Positions 1 to 11,946 of a stretch of DNA of 64,000 nt are shown here, piece by piece. A program made the translations under genes and the position numbers. The DNA is from Polyodon spathula. Taxonomy: Eukaryota; Chordata; Actinopteri; Acipenseriformes; Polyodontidae. The notes under the pieces were generated by a model. The model ran no database searches and was not told the origin of the DNA. It was given only the letters and a program-made list of their open reading frames with translations. How positions within the stretch are numbered: position 1 is the first letter of the stretch; each line of letters starts with the position of its first letter. Location: positions 44,079,986-44,143,985 of the forward strand of contig NC_054541.1 in assembly GCF_017654505.1 (NCBI RefSeq). Reading direction: 5' to 3'.

Positions 1-734
1 TTGATTTGCCAAATACATAGGAGGTTGTTTGCTCAAACAGGTTATTGTAAAAGGTAACCATTCTGTATAAATTAAAGCTTACAATTTAAATACAGCGAAG
101 GCTCTTCAAGGATACTTAACATTATTATTGAAAAAAGTGTTATGGATGTAAACGTTACGCGGGAATTCAAGTGTCATTAATAATCATAGTATCAGTTAAT
201 TCTATTTGACATGTTTTTCTTGTGTATTTTTAGCAAGTAGCATTTCCTTTGATAGTAACGTAGTTGCAATAGAAAACAAAAACGTTAACATTGCGAGTTT
301 ACACATGGGGTTGCCATACGAGTTTTTTTTTTTCTCGATACATTTACAGGAGACAAATGTCTCGTATAAAATATTTTTTGGGGATTGTTCAGTTTATTTT
401 ACTCGAATAAACCGGGCTTTTCACCCGGCCTCATGCAAATAAATGGGAAAGGTGGGGGTTGATATGTAAATTAGCTGTGCTTAAAGTATTCGTCCGTGGG
501 ACAAGTATGTCTGTGCTATGTTTTCCAGAGTAAAAACCACTGGTGAAATTTTGTGAAAATGTTATTTCCATGCTCAGAGAACTGGTACACGAGTGAACCT
601 AAGCTGCTTTAATAAATCAAAACACCTCCTACCTACGAGACTGCTGTGTTTTTTACTGCTACAGTTCAAGATGTCCACCAGTCAGATGTTACCACTTATG
701 TACATATAATACCTCTCTACTCGTATAGTATATA

Positions 735-768
<34 letters not shown>

Positions 769-1957
769 TTATATGTGGGCACTTAAATGTAAAATGCAGT
801 ATTTTACATGTGTACGCTGAGTTAAAAAAAAGGAATACCCACATAATAACATAAAGAGTGATATTGTATCAACACTAAAGATTAACAAAGTGCTTTGTAA
901 ATACAATTATACAGATTTTCTCCGGCAAATACAATTTTGTAAAAATAAGCTCGGTTCAATACATGTAACTCCTTTTTAAGTGGCTCGTTTTAGCCGATGG
1001 TCAGATCGCAGTTAAACGCCTGGATTGCGCACTTCTTTTTACAATATTTAACAAAATACAAAACAATGGTCATCCAAGCTGAGGCCATCGCAGTAACAAC
1101 CTGCTGCTCTTGAGTCCTGCACGAACTGTGGCGCTGTCTCCCAGCCCTCCTTTACACATGGACAAGTTCAATTTGACCACATTCGTTGTAAAAAAAAAAA
1201 AAAAAAAAAAAAATACAATTTTAAAAAAGTACAGTAATATTTCGATATGTACTTATAAGGATTTTTACATAATGTCCATGTAGTGTAATAAAGTATTTTT
1301 ACTGGAGCAATTAATACAAAGTACAAGTTTGCAATTCATTCTGTCACAAAGTCAACAATTTGTGGTTTGTCAAGGATTAAAGTGTTAATACTACTACATA
1401 AAAAAAAAAAAAAAACTCAAGAAATACATTTGAAAAAAGTTCCGGCACAGTACACTAGGCTTAACTCTTAACCAAAGGTACATAACTACTTAAAATATTT
1501 AACAATGCCACACAGTTGTTCTACAGTGTTTAACCCAAGATAATACTTATATACATTGAGTAGGTTATGCAAATAAGGAGAGTTCTCTTGAAAACAAGTT
1601 CAGGGATGCAGTGTTACAAAAAGTCCTAGGGAAAAGCATTTTGTAGAGTGGTTTTGTATTTGAGTATTTAAATTAAATCAGTACCTCATTGAAGTGACAC
1701 ATTAGGCTTACTTTTTTTTATCCAATTATGATAAAACTTGATTCCAGCATTCTTCACTATTTTGTTTTTATAAAATATAGAATCTAGGGATGAACAGGTA
1801 GGTGGCTGGTTGTTCAATCATAAATACGTCAAACGCATGTCAAATGTGCAAGTACTCTGTGTGGATGTACTGTAGGTCTGATGGTCAACTTTTTCATAGT
1901 GCTTGATTGAACATCCCCCGGGAGAGGATGTTGCATACCTGTTAATACCTTTTTCAG
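1..1957. other. Upstream/intergenic sequence, no gene recognised
   Basis: AT-rich DNA left of SVOPL. It holds an (AT)n tract near 733-765 and A-runs near 1190-1213 and 1400-1414. No open frame with recognisable protein similarity was found on either strand. An untranslated first exon and promoter of SVOPL may lie here, but no TATA box or CpG island stands out. An AATAAA near 1288 could belong to a + strand transcript; nothing else supports one. Confidence 0.5.
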
Positions 1958-2126
1958 GTTCTCAGTTTATTGGTATGACTTGTCAATGTGGAGTTAGAGC
2001 ACTGAGTCTAGAAGCATTGGGGCTTTTCCAAGATGAACACCACCATGCAAAGGAAGCCAATGATAAACACTATTTACTTGGAGGAACTCAACCAGGAATC
2101 AAATGAATCTCACACTGAAGCCACAG
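1958..2126 (+). other. svopl: SVOPL first coding exon with probable 5'UTR
   Basis: A good acceptor (polypyrimidine then CAG ending at 1957) suggests a 5'UTR segment begins at 1958 and that a separate noncoding exon lies upstream. Coding starts at ATG 2033 and gives 31 codons ([20 protein letters not shown] and onward), then one spare base before the donor at 2127. The N-terminus is polar and unlike human beyond its length. A second in-frame ATG at 2045 is possible. Confidence 0.75.
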
Positions 2127-2939
2127 GTACAGCTTTTAATCTACCTTCAAATGAAAGACATTGTTGTTCTGAAATCCTGAGAACCACACAATGTTTATGC
2201 TTGCTGTAACTGATGATAATTTGGGACGACCCCAACCATGCACAGTTAATTCATACAATTTATACATTTTCTTGCCCCAAAAATATCACAACCTCCACCA
2301 CCCCCACCCCTGTATCTTTTGGTTCTTTGCTTGTATTTTATGCTTTACAATGCTATAACGAAAGGTTTCTACCGCTTCCTGCTCCCTGATCACTTCATGT
2401 GCTGTAGCTCAGTCTTATTTCAATAGTCACGATAAAAATCAGATCATGTGGCCTAGAGCAAAAGCAGAAGAGCGCTGAATTAAGGTACACAAAGAACAGG
2501 ATAATAATGTCAATAAAGCTAGAGGTAAGAAAATGTCAATAAAGCTAAGTAAGAAAAATATTTATATATATATATATATAGATAATATATATTATATATA
2601 TATATATTATATATATAATATATATATATCTATATATAATACCAGGTTCTGTGTAAATTTCAGAGGAGAAAACGTACACTGTGGAGGATGCTGTGGAAAC
2701 CATTGGCTTTGGCCGATTCCACATTCTTCTGTTTTTCATAATGGGAAGCACAAGTGTAAGTATGAACAAGATTAAGGACAGATCTAATAGCAATAAAAAA
2801 AAAAAAGTTTTCATCGATTTACAAAACTTGCTTGATATATCTTGGCATAAGACAGACCACAAAGACATATGTAAATAAAGCTATAAACATTTTATTTTAG
2901 GCCTCATTCACGGAGTAAGTGTACAGAACTTGTACAAGA

Positions 2940-3002
<63 letters not shown>

Positions 3003-6000
3003 CCCTAAATAATTTTTGGTTAGTTTTAATACTGTATTTCTTCAGTCCTTAAGGGCATTCCATATGAGCAAAGCAGTTCATAGTTGTGACTTGCAGTAGG
3101 TCACAAGTGGGCTTTAGCATAACAGTACTAGAAATAATTCCAGTTTTTTTTAACTCCATTATCATGCAACATGTGGCACACCCAATGTCTAAATCCTGTT
3201 GGGTGTCAGAGTATTGTATTTTGTAGCATCAAATGCTGTTTATGTTAAATGATCATTAATGGAAAGGCAATGGTAGAACAAACGATACAAAGCTGCTTAG
3301 TTATTTAGTTACTTTTCTTTGCTTGTCTGGTTGTTTTAGATAGTTGAAGCCACTGAGATTATGCTGCTAGCTGTCGTGTCCCCAGCCATTCGGTGCGAGT
3401 GGCGCCTGGAAGACTGGCAGGTGGCATTTGTCACGACGGTAAGCAAAATAGCATTAGACTAACAGATGGTGAATATTTAGACATTTGTTACTGTTTTTTT
3501 TGGTTTTTTTTAATGTTTCTAAATATTGTCTTCTTTCACCACTGCTTTCCACCCGCTACCCCTTAACTCCACTTACTGTAGACACTGTCAACTACTTAGA
3601 ATTGCAAGCGCTTTATAGCTCGCTACCTCAAGACAATCATATGTATTGCAATTGACAAAAGGTTAAATATTTACATGTCGTCTCTGCATCCCTGATACAT
3701 TGCTGTGAAAGATATCATCCATTTCCTAACATACTGTAAGAATAAATCCTTCCTAACGTGCTTCCTTCTGTTCTCAGATGGTTTTTTTGGGCTTCATGGT
3801 TTGCAGTCTGTTTAGTGGATACCTGGCTGACAAGTATGGACGGTGGAAGGTGAGACAAAATCGTGGTACCTCACAATATCAGTTGAGATGCCAGGCAGTT
3901 AACCAAGATCTCTGTATGGAAAATCATAACTACATTTTTTTTATAGGTTGTCTTTGGCTGTTTTGTCTGGGGTTTATATTTCTCATTGCTGACCTCATTC
4001 GCCCCAACATATGGCTGGTTCGTCTTCTTGCGTGCCATGGTAGGGGTCGGTGTGTCTGGTCACTCACAGGGGTAAGTGCAAGAAGGAGGAAAGGGAGAGC
4101 AAAACATACAGAAACACATGAGACAGGCTGTAGCAGGGTGATTGCCCTGCACATGGGGAAATTAGTGTTTATATGTAGGAAATAGGTTTATTGTGTGTGT
4201 GCCTTTTTGGAGTTGTTTAGTTTGATTAAATGATTGTTTATAGACAGTTGCTCAGTTGAGACTTGCTGCCTGCTAGGTTTGGTTGAGAGGAAGGGCATTG
4301 AGTGATTGGCTGTGCTGGTCCTCAGTCAGCATGTAGGCAGGTCTCGACTGCGTGGCCATCAGCATAAAAACATCTGGTGGGGATTGTTCTGGGCGACTGC
4401 ACCGCAATGCTACACAGAGGCGCGCTGTGTATACTCAGGAGGAGAGCGTCTGCTCTGCAGGAACGACAGCCACGCAACCCTGAAACTGCAACACACTACG
4501 TTTAGTAAGGCTAGCACTCTCCCTTTGTGGCACCTTTTATTGGTAGTTTTTGTACTGTGTTTTATTGTGCCTTTTGTACAGTCACCTGTATGTGTCCTCT
4601 GTATGCTACCATCGCTGGTAGCTGCACATGACATAGTTTGTTTACTTTGTGTTTTGTGTTTAATAAATCCTGTGCTCCTGAGCAGCATTTTCTCCCATGT
4701 CTCTCTGTCTTGCATATCTGCGGTTAACCACACACGTGACATGCGTTCCCTGTCACACAGGCATAATTGGAACTGTATACTGTAATAAGCAGTGGTTTCC
4801 CAGAACGTAACTTCACTTTGACTCTACTTTCGCTAGACATGAACATTACAAAAAAATAAATGGCGTAATAAAATCAGCAGTATTTAATTTTTTCTTTTTC
4901 TAAAAGGTTTTTATTTATTTATTTATTTATTTTTAGGCATTTGGAATTGTTGTCACATTTGTCACGAGTTTTTCTTTTTTTTTCTTTGTTTTGTCAGGTT
5001 TGTTCTAAAAACAGAATTCCTGCCAAAAAAATACAGAGGTTTTGTGTTACCTTTGGCATCGGTAGGTTTGCATTTTAATTGTCTAATCAAAATAAAGTAT
5101 TTTAATATGGCTGAGTTGCAATAAAGGTGCTGAGCAACCTGAAGTGGCACATGATCCAGTATCAGGCCTAGAACAAATTACAGTTGGTAATTTAATCAGT
5201 TTTAAAAGTGTGGATGTGATATTAACAGTGTTTATTAAAAAAAGAAGTGCACTTTACATATGTATATGATAGATTATGGTAAATGACTTTTTCATGCTAC
5301 TGGTCACTCCTGTTTTGCACTTACTTGGGGTTTTACACTTGGTGTCAAATAACTGGAAAAATTAAAATGGGAATCAGATATATCAGATATTTTTTTTTAA
5401 ACTCTCTTCTCATTCTTTAGTTTTTTTGGCTGATAGGTTCATTGATGGTAATTGTTCTGGGATTAGCAGTTGTTCCCACTTATGGCTGGCGCTGGCTGAT
5501 TCGAATCTCCACTATTCCCAGCATCATCCTTATTGTTTTATTTAAGGTACTGTATGACTACATTATTACAATTTTTGGAGTTTTGCATTGATAATACATG
5601 AAATCAGTTTAATATGGATGAACAACTGGAAACAAACAAACAAACAAACTCAGATACCCAATCAGATCTATCTATGTGCATTTTTTGTCAAGCTGGGAGG
5701 TAAATCTCATGACTGATATAGCAATAACGCCACTGTTTCAGGCATTTGTCTGTAGCACCTAGGTGCCTGAAAAATTAGCTTATGTGACTCGGCAAATTAA
5801 GTAAATATCCAGACCCACTCACCAATAGAATACTTCCTGTTTCTTAAGAATGATATAAACATCTGATGTATTTAACGTTTTTTAACGTCTTAAAATTAAA
5901 ATGTTTTTCTAACTATACTGTGCAGTACTGTTCGCTCTACAGGTTTTTTTTATTTATTTAAGGATTTTTAGGAAGTAATTTCAAGCTTCAAAAAAGAACT

Positions 6001-7662
6001 TGTATTAGTATTCTGTGTACAGAAGTACTGTGTTAAAACTTAGTAGATGGTAATTCTGTGGCAATCAGACACTGCTGATAGTGTGTAAGCAGGAGCACCA
6101 CATCCTTTTAGAAGGGTGTGGTTATCTCGTTGCACACACTGGATTGTCTGAATGCAATAGTATTGTTTGTGGTAAAGCAGTTGAAGACAAATATCAAGAG
6201 TCTTCGGAAACATGTGATTTTCTGTTTGAGATGGGTGGGCCACAGTTCAATTCCTTCTCCCTAACCTTCACCCTTACCAGGAGAGGGGTATTCCAATTGC
6301 CTCCCTGCTTAATAAATGCACATCTAAAAGAACAGGGACATATCTGACTAAACTCAAGGTAAAAGCATTAAAATGAATAAGGATTCTAATATGTACCTAC
6401 AGTTTATTCCTGAGTCTGCCAGGTACAATGTCTCATCAGGAAACACCAAAGTTGCCATAGAAACTCTGCAGAAAATTGCAAAAATGAATCGGGCCTGCTT
6501 GCCGGAGGGAAGATTAGTGGAGTCTGTTGTGGTAAGTATTTATATTTAAAAAACATTCCATTTAGCATAGAAAATGATTTCTTTTTTCTCACCTAATTAA
6601 TTTTTTTCAAACAAATTGAAAGTTATTTGGTGTCATTAGTTTTCTGCTGTATGAAAAAAATAATAATATAAAAACCTTTACATGTATCTAATCAAACGTT
6701 TGCCTGAGCACCCAGGTTTTTAACTTTTTCTTCACTAAAATCATTTGATATGAGACAGAATATCTAATAGGCTCTACAATATATACATGTGAATGGTATC
6801 AAATGTAACAATAGTATAGGGACAGTTTTGTTACTGATTTTTGACAACACTCCCTTTGAATCAGTTATCAGTTATTCAAGCTCAGATCAGTTGAAATTCA
6901 GAATCGTTATTTTGAGGAATGATAACTCACACTGGACCTTTGTTTTCCACAGTGCTGATAAGGCAGTTCGTGTCCAGGCTGTGCTAAGAGGCCAAACTTT
7001 GCTGGGGACCCTGAGGAGGGTGTCACATTGGCTCTGACACTCCTGGGGTGGGGGATGGGGAACCGGCAGCAAACCCTACCAGCCAGAACCCGAGCACATT
7101 CAGAGTGGATAAAAAGCAGGGCTGATCTCTATTCTCCGGGATCGATAGCCCGCCCACCTCTGCTCTGCATTGCTCGGCATAAAAGTGATTCTGGCTTTAG
7201 GCTTGTGAGATCGGAGGACACTCACATGCTCTCAGAACATCTGTGCTGTGTGGGGACTCTCCAGACATTCCAAATTGGTAATAAATAAAAATAATAATTG
7301 GTCACTCTAAATTTTTTTTAAAAAAAAGCAACTGTGTCTTGGTGTGAATTATCAAAGTTAACACAGGTATTTTTCTTTATCAACCCCTGTGGCTTCAGTA
7401 AAGCTCACAGAATAATGTTTAACCTGAAAGTACTTCTGTCCCCCTGCAGCACTTTGCCTTTGGTGGCTGAAACATAACGTGATGTAACAGTGAAAACGCT
7501 TAAGTAAGAAATACCCACATAGAACAAATGTGGTATTTCTACATCCACTAGGGGCAGTTTTAAAGGGGGACTGGTTGATGGTTACACTCTGGTGTACCAG
7601 TTGTACTTGGAGACCAGGCATGATTCTGAGGCCTATATTAAGATCAAAGGAGTGCTTAAACC

Positions 7663-7702
<40 letters not shown>

Positions 7703-9443
7703 GATTTAGTCAAGAAAAAAACATTAAAGAAAATATTAGTTAAGATAACTCTGAGATTTCAGTGAAAAATCCAGTCTCATGTTATACTATATTGTGCCAT
7801 TAACTTGCAGGAAAGGAGAGGATATTTTCTGGATTTAATAACTCCTTCGTATCGGAGAACATCACTGATATTGTGGTATTCATGGTAATGTATGGTTTCT
7901 GTGCCTTACAGACTGAGCATATTTAAATATCATCGCTTTCTGCATTCATGACAATTAATTTGTTGTGATATGAAACAAGAACTTTGGTAATTATTTAGTA
8001 AGTTGGAATGCTTAAATTAAAAAAATGTTTATTTTATTTCTACACTTATGTCTGAAATTGTTTTCAGGTTTGTTGCCTCTTTTTCTTACTATGGAATTAT
8101 CCTGGCCAGCTCTGAGCTGCTTGAGCGAAATCTTGTCTGTGGCACCCAAGCAGGAACAAAGACCAATGGAGCTGATGGTTCCCCGTGCTACTGCAGCTCC
8201 TTTGGACCCTCAGATTATCACACAATGCTTATTAGCACTCTTGGAGACATTGCATGTAAGAAATACCACTGCTGATTTGCACACGTTTTCGGTTGTGTCT
8301 TAGACTATGTTTCAAGGATCAGTTGCGGGTAGGTATGGCATTGAACTTCAAACTGCAACCTCATTCTCCCAGAATACTACCGTCTATATTGGATTGCAGG
8401 TTGAATGCTATATTGTGAAAGATTCACCCATAACACTTGTCTGCTTGTTTTTTTTTTTATTTTCTTCTAATTACATTCTATTTTGATACAGGTATTGATT
8501 GTTTTAACTGCCGAAGTAAAGTTACTTTACATAAAGACTTTACATTTTAAATCAATCAGCCAATCCTTGTCTAAAAAGAAAAAAAAAAATCGGATCTATT
8601 TTTTTTTTTTTTGTAGATTAATGGATGCATTTACTGTAATTGGTCACACACATTTTTATTTTTTCCCTCAGTCGTACCTTTGAATATCGCAACAATAAAT
8701 GTCTTCGGGAGACGACTTTCCTTAACTATTTCCACACTGGTAACTGGAATTTTCTTCCTCCTCCTCAACATCTGTACAACAAGGTACTGAAGCTACAGAG
8801 GGTTAGTTCATTTAAAGTGAATGATATTCACATTACAGCTGTGTTTAGCACTTTGTTGGTTCAGCAGGTAAAACCATGTTCAGACTTGGGCAAGTGCAAA
8901 AACTGCTTGCACCAGCTGACTTTGTCCTACTGTTATAACACAGTGGTGCAGATTTAACAACGTATTTATTATGCCAAAGTTCATTTTGAAATGTAAACAC
9001 ATGTATTACAAAACTGAACAGCAAGCCCAGAGGGTTTAAAGACTCAAAAGTGTGTTCAAGTTCATTGTTTCTAGTTCTATACTGTCCCAGTGTTTTGGTA
9101 TTCATCAACTGATTATCGTCTAAGTGTTCTGGCCTTGGGTTCTGTATTTTTTTTTGTAAAATTGAAGCAAACAATTACAGAAATGCAACTTAGAAAGTGA
9201 ACATCACTGTCTGGATACTTAAATTCCAAATATATCTACAGTAGTACTTACTTGCCTTTTTCTCATTCTCTCAGATTTGGATTGACTGTGTTGTTATTTA
9301 TTCTTCGTGCTCTTGTGTCAACAAATTTTAACATTGTTTACATTTATACTGCAGAGGTGGGTAAACTAGTTTGCTACTTTCAATACAAATGCACCAGTCT
9401 ATCCCTGAAATCAATCAATTAATTAATTAATTAAAAAAAAAAT

Positions 9444-9491
<48 letters not shown>

Positions 9492-11946
9492 CCTGCAAAA
9501 GTATTCAGACCCCTGACCGATTCTCACATATTACCGAATTACAAATGGTACATTGAAATTTTGTTCTGCTTGATATTTTATTTTTAAACACTGAAACTCA
9601 AAATAAATTATTGTAAGGTGACATTGGTTTTATGTTGGGAAATATTTTTAAGAAAAATAAAAAACTGAAATATCTTGCTTGCATAAGTATTCAACCCCAC
9701 ACATTAATATTTGGTAGAACCACCTTTTGCGGCAATAACAGCTTTAAGTCTTTTGGGGTAAGTATGTACCAGCTTTGCACACAGTGTCAGAGTGATTTTG
9801 GCCCATTCTTCTTGGCAGATTTGCTCCAGGTTGGTTGGACGACGCTTGTGGACCGCAATTTTCAAATAGTGCCACAGATTCTCAATGGGATTGAGATCAG
9901 GACTTTGACTGGGCCACTGTAGGACATTCACCTTTTTGTTCTTGAGCCACTCCAATGTTGCTTTGGCCTTGTGCTTGGGATCATTGTCCTGCTGAAAGGT
10001 GAATTTCCTCCCAAGCTTCAGTTTTTTAGTGGACTGAAGCAGATTCTCTTGCAGTATTTTCCTGTATTTTGCTCCATCCATTCTTCCTTCAATTGTAACA
10101 AGATGCCCAGTCCCTGCTGATGAGAAGCATCCCCACAGCATGATGCTGCCACCACCATACTTCACTGTAGGGATGGTGTGTCTTGAGGCATGGGCAGTGT
10201 TAGGTTTGCGCCACACATAGCGCTTTGAGTTTTGGCCAAAAAGCTCTATCTTGGTCTCATCTGACCACAAAACCTTTTCCCACATCACAGCTGGGTCACT
10301 CTCATGCTTTCTGGCAAACTCCAGACGTGCTTTCAGATGGTACTTTTTGAGTAACGGCTTCTTTCTTGCCACCCTCACATACAGGCCAGTGTTATGCAGA
10401 GCTCTTGATATGGTTGACTGGTGCACCATTACTCCACTCCCAGCCACTGAACTCTGTAGCTCCTTCAAAGTGATTGTTGGCCTCTGTGGCTTCTCTCACA
10501 AGTCTCCTTGTTTGAGCGCTGAGTTTTGAGGGACGGCCTTTTCTTGGCAGTGCCTGGGTGGTGTGATGCAGCTTCCACTTCCTGATTATTGATCCAACTG
10601 TGCTCACTGGGATATCCAAACACTTGGATATTATTTTGTACCCTTTCACTAATCTATGCATTTGTATTACTTTATCTCTAACTTCTGTAGAATGCTCTTT
10701 GGTCTTCATTTTCCTTCAGATTCACAGCCTTACCAATGATCCTTCAACAGTGGGGTTTTTATCCAGAAAATGTGACAGCAACTTTAATGGTTCACAGGTG
10801 GAGGCCAATGGTAAGGTAATTGTGTCCTCGTTAGGGCAATTTCTTTCATCGGTGCAAACTGGGAGCTTCCACAGCACAGGGGTTGAATACTTATGCAAGC
10901 AAGATATTTCAGTTTTTTATTTTTCTTAAAAATATTTCCCAACATAAAACCAGTGCCACCTTACAATAATTGATTCCGAGTTTTAGTGTTTAAAAATAAA
11001 ATATCAAACAGAACGAAATTTCAATGTACCATTTGTAATTTGGTAATGTGAGAGAATTGGTCAGGGGTCTAAATACTTTTGCAAGGCACTGTGTGTGTGT
11101 GTGTGTATAATGCAATTTTAAGCTACTTACTCATAAGTTGTATAATTGGTTTTTCCTGCTTTGGGAAGATCTTGGAATGGAAGATACATGTTTTGAAATC
11201 TTTCTGCATTTCAATTAAAAGGTACCTGCACAGTCACAGTCCCCACTTGCTGAATTGGTTTTGTTGTTGCTGTTCCATGCAGGTATACCCCACTACAATG
11301 CGCTCTGTAGGAATGGGTTTTTGTAACTCAGCTAGCCGTATTGGTGGAATGACGGCACCCTTCATAGCTCAGGTAAGCAGTTATATTTTATTAAGCATCC
11401 CCTATGCACAGTGTCTACCTCCCTAATCTAGTGAAAAGGTCATTTCATTATATAGAATGAAACGGTGGTGCAGAGTGTGAGCGTCTTTTACTGATTGAAA
11501 CCTCCATACTATTTCATCTTTCAGGTTCTAATGTCAAAATCGGTGGCCTCAGCTCTGTGTCAGTTTTCCGTTGCGTGTTTTGTATGTGCAGTCGCAGTTT
11601 GGTTTTTGCCCATCGAGACCACAGGACGTGCTCTTCAGGTACGTTTCCAATGTGCACTCACACACCATCCTTTTTAATGTCTCCAGGGCACATAATATAG
11701 CTATGAGAAATCTTACCATTATTGCCAGTGTGGATTTCTAGCAAAAAAGCCAGTTAAATGTTTCAGCCAATGTTGTACGATACACTGCTGTTACCAGTCC
11801 TGACCTCTGCTGATGAAATCAAATTATAGAATATTACTGTATCATCTGTGACAATGCTGTGGCATGGCATGATTAGGGGTCCAAGCAGCTGGAACCCTTT
11901 TGAAATTGTGTTTTTTTTTGTTTGTTTTTTTTAGCAAGAACACTGA
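2033..11946 (+). CDS. svopl: SVOPL, synaptic vesicle 2-related protein-like (MFS transporter), 15 coding exons
   Basis: A predicted 12-helix membrane transporter of the major facilitator superfamily, in the SV2/SVOP branch; its substrate is unknown. The exons are 2033-2126, 2664-2755, 3340-3438, 3778-3849, 3947-4071, 4998-5061, 5421-5546, 6403-6531, 7811-7884, 8068-8255, 8672-8783, 9275-9356, 11283-11372, 11525-11638 and 11935-11946. They total 1473 nt, or 490 residues plus stop, close to human SVOPL. Every intron is GT-AG and every phase matches. Recognisable blocks are [15 protein letters not shown] (residues about 38-52), IRCEW, the MFS loop 2-3 motif [11 protein letters not shown] (109-119), KTEFLP..YRG (165-175), GWRW (204-207), FIPESAR (225-231), FGRR (366-369) and [10 protein letters not shown] (478-487). 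A Cys-rich loop between helices 7 and 8 (about 311-340) is also typical. The closer match is to SVOPL rather than SVOP because of [14 protein letters not shown] and the [10 protein letters not shown] loop. No break was found, so the gene should be functional. Confidence 0.96.
2664..2755 (+). CDS. svopl: SVOPL exon 2
   Basis: Joined to exon 1 through a split Glu codon. Encodes [20 protein letters not shown] and the first half of helix 1, ending IMGSTS before the donor GTAAGT at 2756. The [14 protein letters not shown] block is the family signature at the cytosolic N-terminus. Confidence 0.96.
3340..3438 (+). CDS. svopl: SVOPL exon 3
   Basis: Phase 0 at both ends, 33 codons. Begins [21 protein letters not shown] and ends AFVTT. 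Contains the rest of helix 1 and the conserved luminal IRCEWRL segment ahead of helix 2. Confidence 0.96.
3778..3849 (+). CDS. svopl: SVOPL exon 4 (MFS motif A)
   Basis: 24 codons, phase 0 at both ends. Helix 2 followed by [11 protein letters not shown], the MFS loop 2-3 motif with its Asp and Arg in place. Donor GTGAGA at 3850. Confidence 0.97.
3947..4071 (+). CDS. svopl: SVOPL exon 5
   Basis: Helices 3 and 4, including [20 protein letters not shown] and [10 protein letters not shown]. Ends with two bases of a split Gly codon at donor GTAAGT (4072). The following intron carries the solo LTR. Confidence 0.96.
4129..4757. mobile_element. Solo LTR with 5-bp target duplication
   Basis: A 629-bp block in SVOPL intron 5 bounded by TGTAGCAGGG and CCCTGTCACA, which are near-perfect inverted ends of the TG...CA type. 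It is flanked on both sides by CAGGC (4124-4128 and 4758-4762). Inside are a TATA-like CATAAAA at 4363 and a polyadenylation signal AATAAA at 4662-4667, in the order expected for an LTR read on the + strand. No internal coding region follows, so this is a solo LTR left by recombination. A 5-bp duplication suits Gypsy-type or some retroviral families; the exact family was not determined. The long open frame across it is chance. Confidence 0.75.
4998..5061 (+). CDS. svopl: SVOPL exon 6
   Basis: Completes the split Gly codon, then 21 codons [20 protein letters not shown] plus Ser. The KTEFLP..YRG motif is the conserved cytosolic loop between helices 4 and 5 in SV2-like MFS proteins. Donor GTAGGT at 5062. 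Confidence 0.95.
5421..5546 (+). CDS. svopl: SVOPL exon 7
   Basis: 42 codons, phase 0 at both ends. Helix 5 ([18 protein letters not shown]), the GWRWLIRI turn, and helix 6 ending ILIVLFK. Seven T's straddle the acceptor; the reading frame fixes the exon start at 5421. Confidence 0.96.
6403..6531 (+). CDS. svopl: SVOPL exon 8
   Basis: 43 codons of the central cytosolic loop: [20 protein letters not shown] then [18 protein letters not shown]. The PESAR motif follows helix 6 as in sugar-porter-like MFS proteins. Confidence 0.96.
7811..7884 (+). CDS. svopl: SVOPL exon 9
   Basis: Encodes [20 protein letters not shown] and LWYS, ending with two bases of a split Trp codon. End of the central loop and start of helix 7. 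Confidence 0.95.
8068..8255 (+). CDS. svopl: SVOPL exon 10
   Basis: Completes Trp, then helix 7 ([20 protein letters not shown]) and a luminal loop with several Cys (LVCGT...SPCYCSSFG), then the start of helix 8 ([12 protein letters not shown]). The Cys pattern matches human SVOPL and suggests disulfides in the loop. Confidence 0.96.
8672..8783 (+). CDS. svopl: SVOPL exon 11
   Basis: Split Phe codon, then [20 protein letters not shown], the second MFS repeat's motif A-like FGRR, then helix 9 ([12 protein letters not shown]). Ends with two bases at donor GTACTG. Confidence 0.95.
9275..9356 (+). CDS. svopl: SVOPL exon 12
   Basis: Completes an Arg codon, then [20 protein letters not shown] and VYIYTAE, which is helix 10 with the family YIYTAE motif. 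The next intron contains the Tc1 element. Confidence 0.95.
9486..11093 (-). mobile_element. Tc1/mariner element with ~213-bp inverted repeats in SVOPL intron 12
   Basis: About 1.6 kb. The inverted ends are 9486-9698 and 10879-11093, differing at roughly 15 sites by eye. Outermost bases are CACTGCCCTGCAAAAGTATT on the left and the reverse complement of CAGTGCCTTGCAAAAGTATT on the right. Both ends run directly into (CA)n or (TG)n microsatellite, then TA-rich DNA, so the TA target duplication is obscured. A transposase pseudogene lies between the repeats on the - strand. The element sits inside an intron and does not touch an SVOPL splice site. Confidence 0.93.
9704..10709 (-). pseudogene. Tc1-type DD34E transposase, one frameshift
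   Basis: Begins [20 protein letters not shown] with a paired helix-turn-helix region, then changes frame near 10460-10475, where about two bases are missing after REAT. It continues in the second frame as [12 protein letters not shown] to the end at KGGSTKY. Catalytic positions remain: Asp in VLWSDETK, Asp in FQQDNDPKH, and Glu in NPIENLW, with 34 residues between the last two (DD34E). Apart from the frameshift it is nearly full length (about 335 residues), so decay is recent compared with the other copies here. Confidence 0.9.
11283..11372 (+). CDS. svopl: SVOPL exon 13
   Basis: 30 codons, phase 0 at both ends: [20 protein letters not shown] then [10 protein letters not shown]. The VYPTTMR motif follows helix 10, and helix 11 begins in the second half. 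Confidence 0.96.
11525..11638 (+). CDS. svopl: SVOPL exon 14
   Basis: 38 codons: end of helix 11, helix 12 ([15 protein letters not shown]) and the cytosolic [10 protein letters not shown] motif, the family's PETKGR-like element. Confidence 0.96.

Noticed and set aside
4306..4785. 159-codon open frame on the + strand
   Set aside because: Runs through the solo LTR and out past its boundary; no recognisable domain.
9632..10929. Open frames on the + strand across the Tc1 element
   Set aside because: Antisense to the transposase, which has the DD34E motifs on the - strand.
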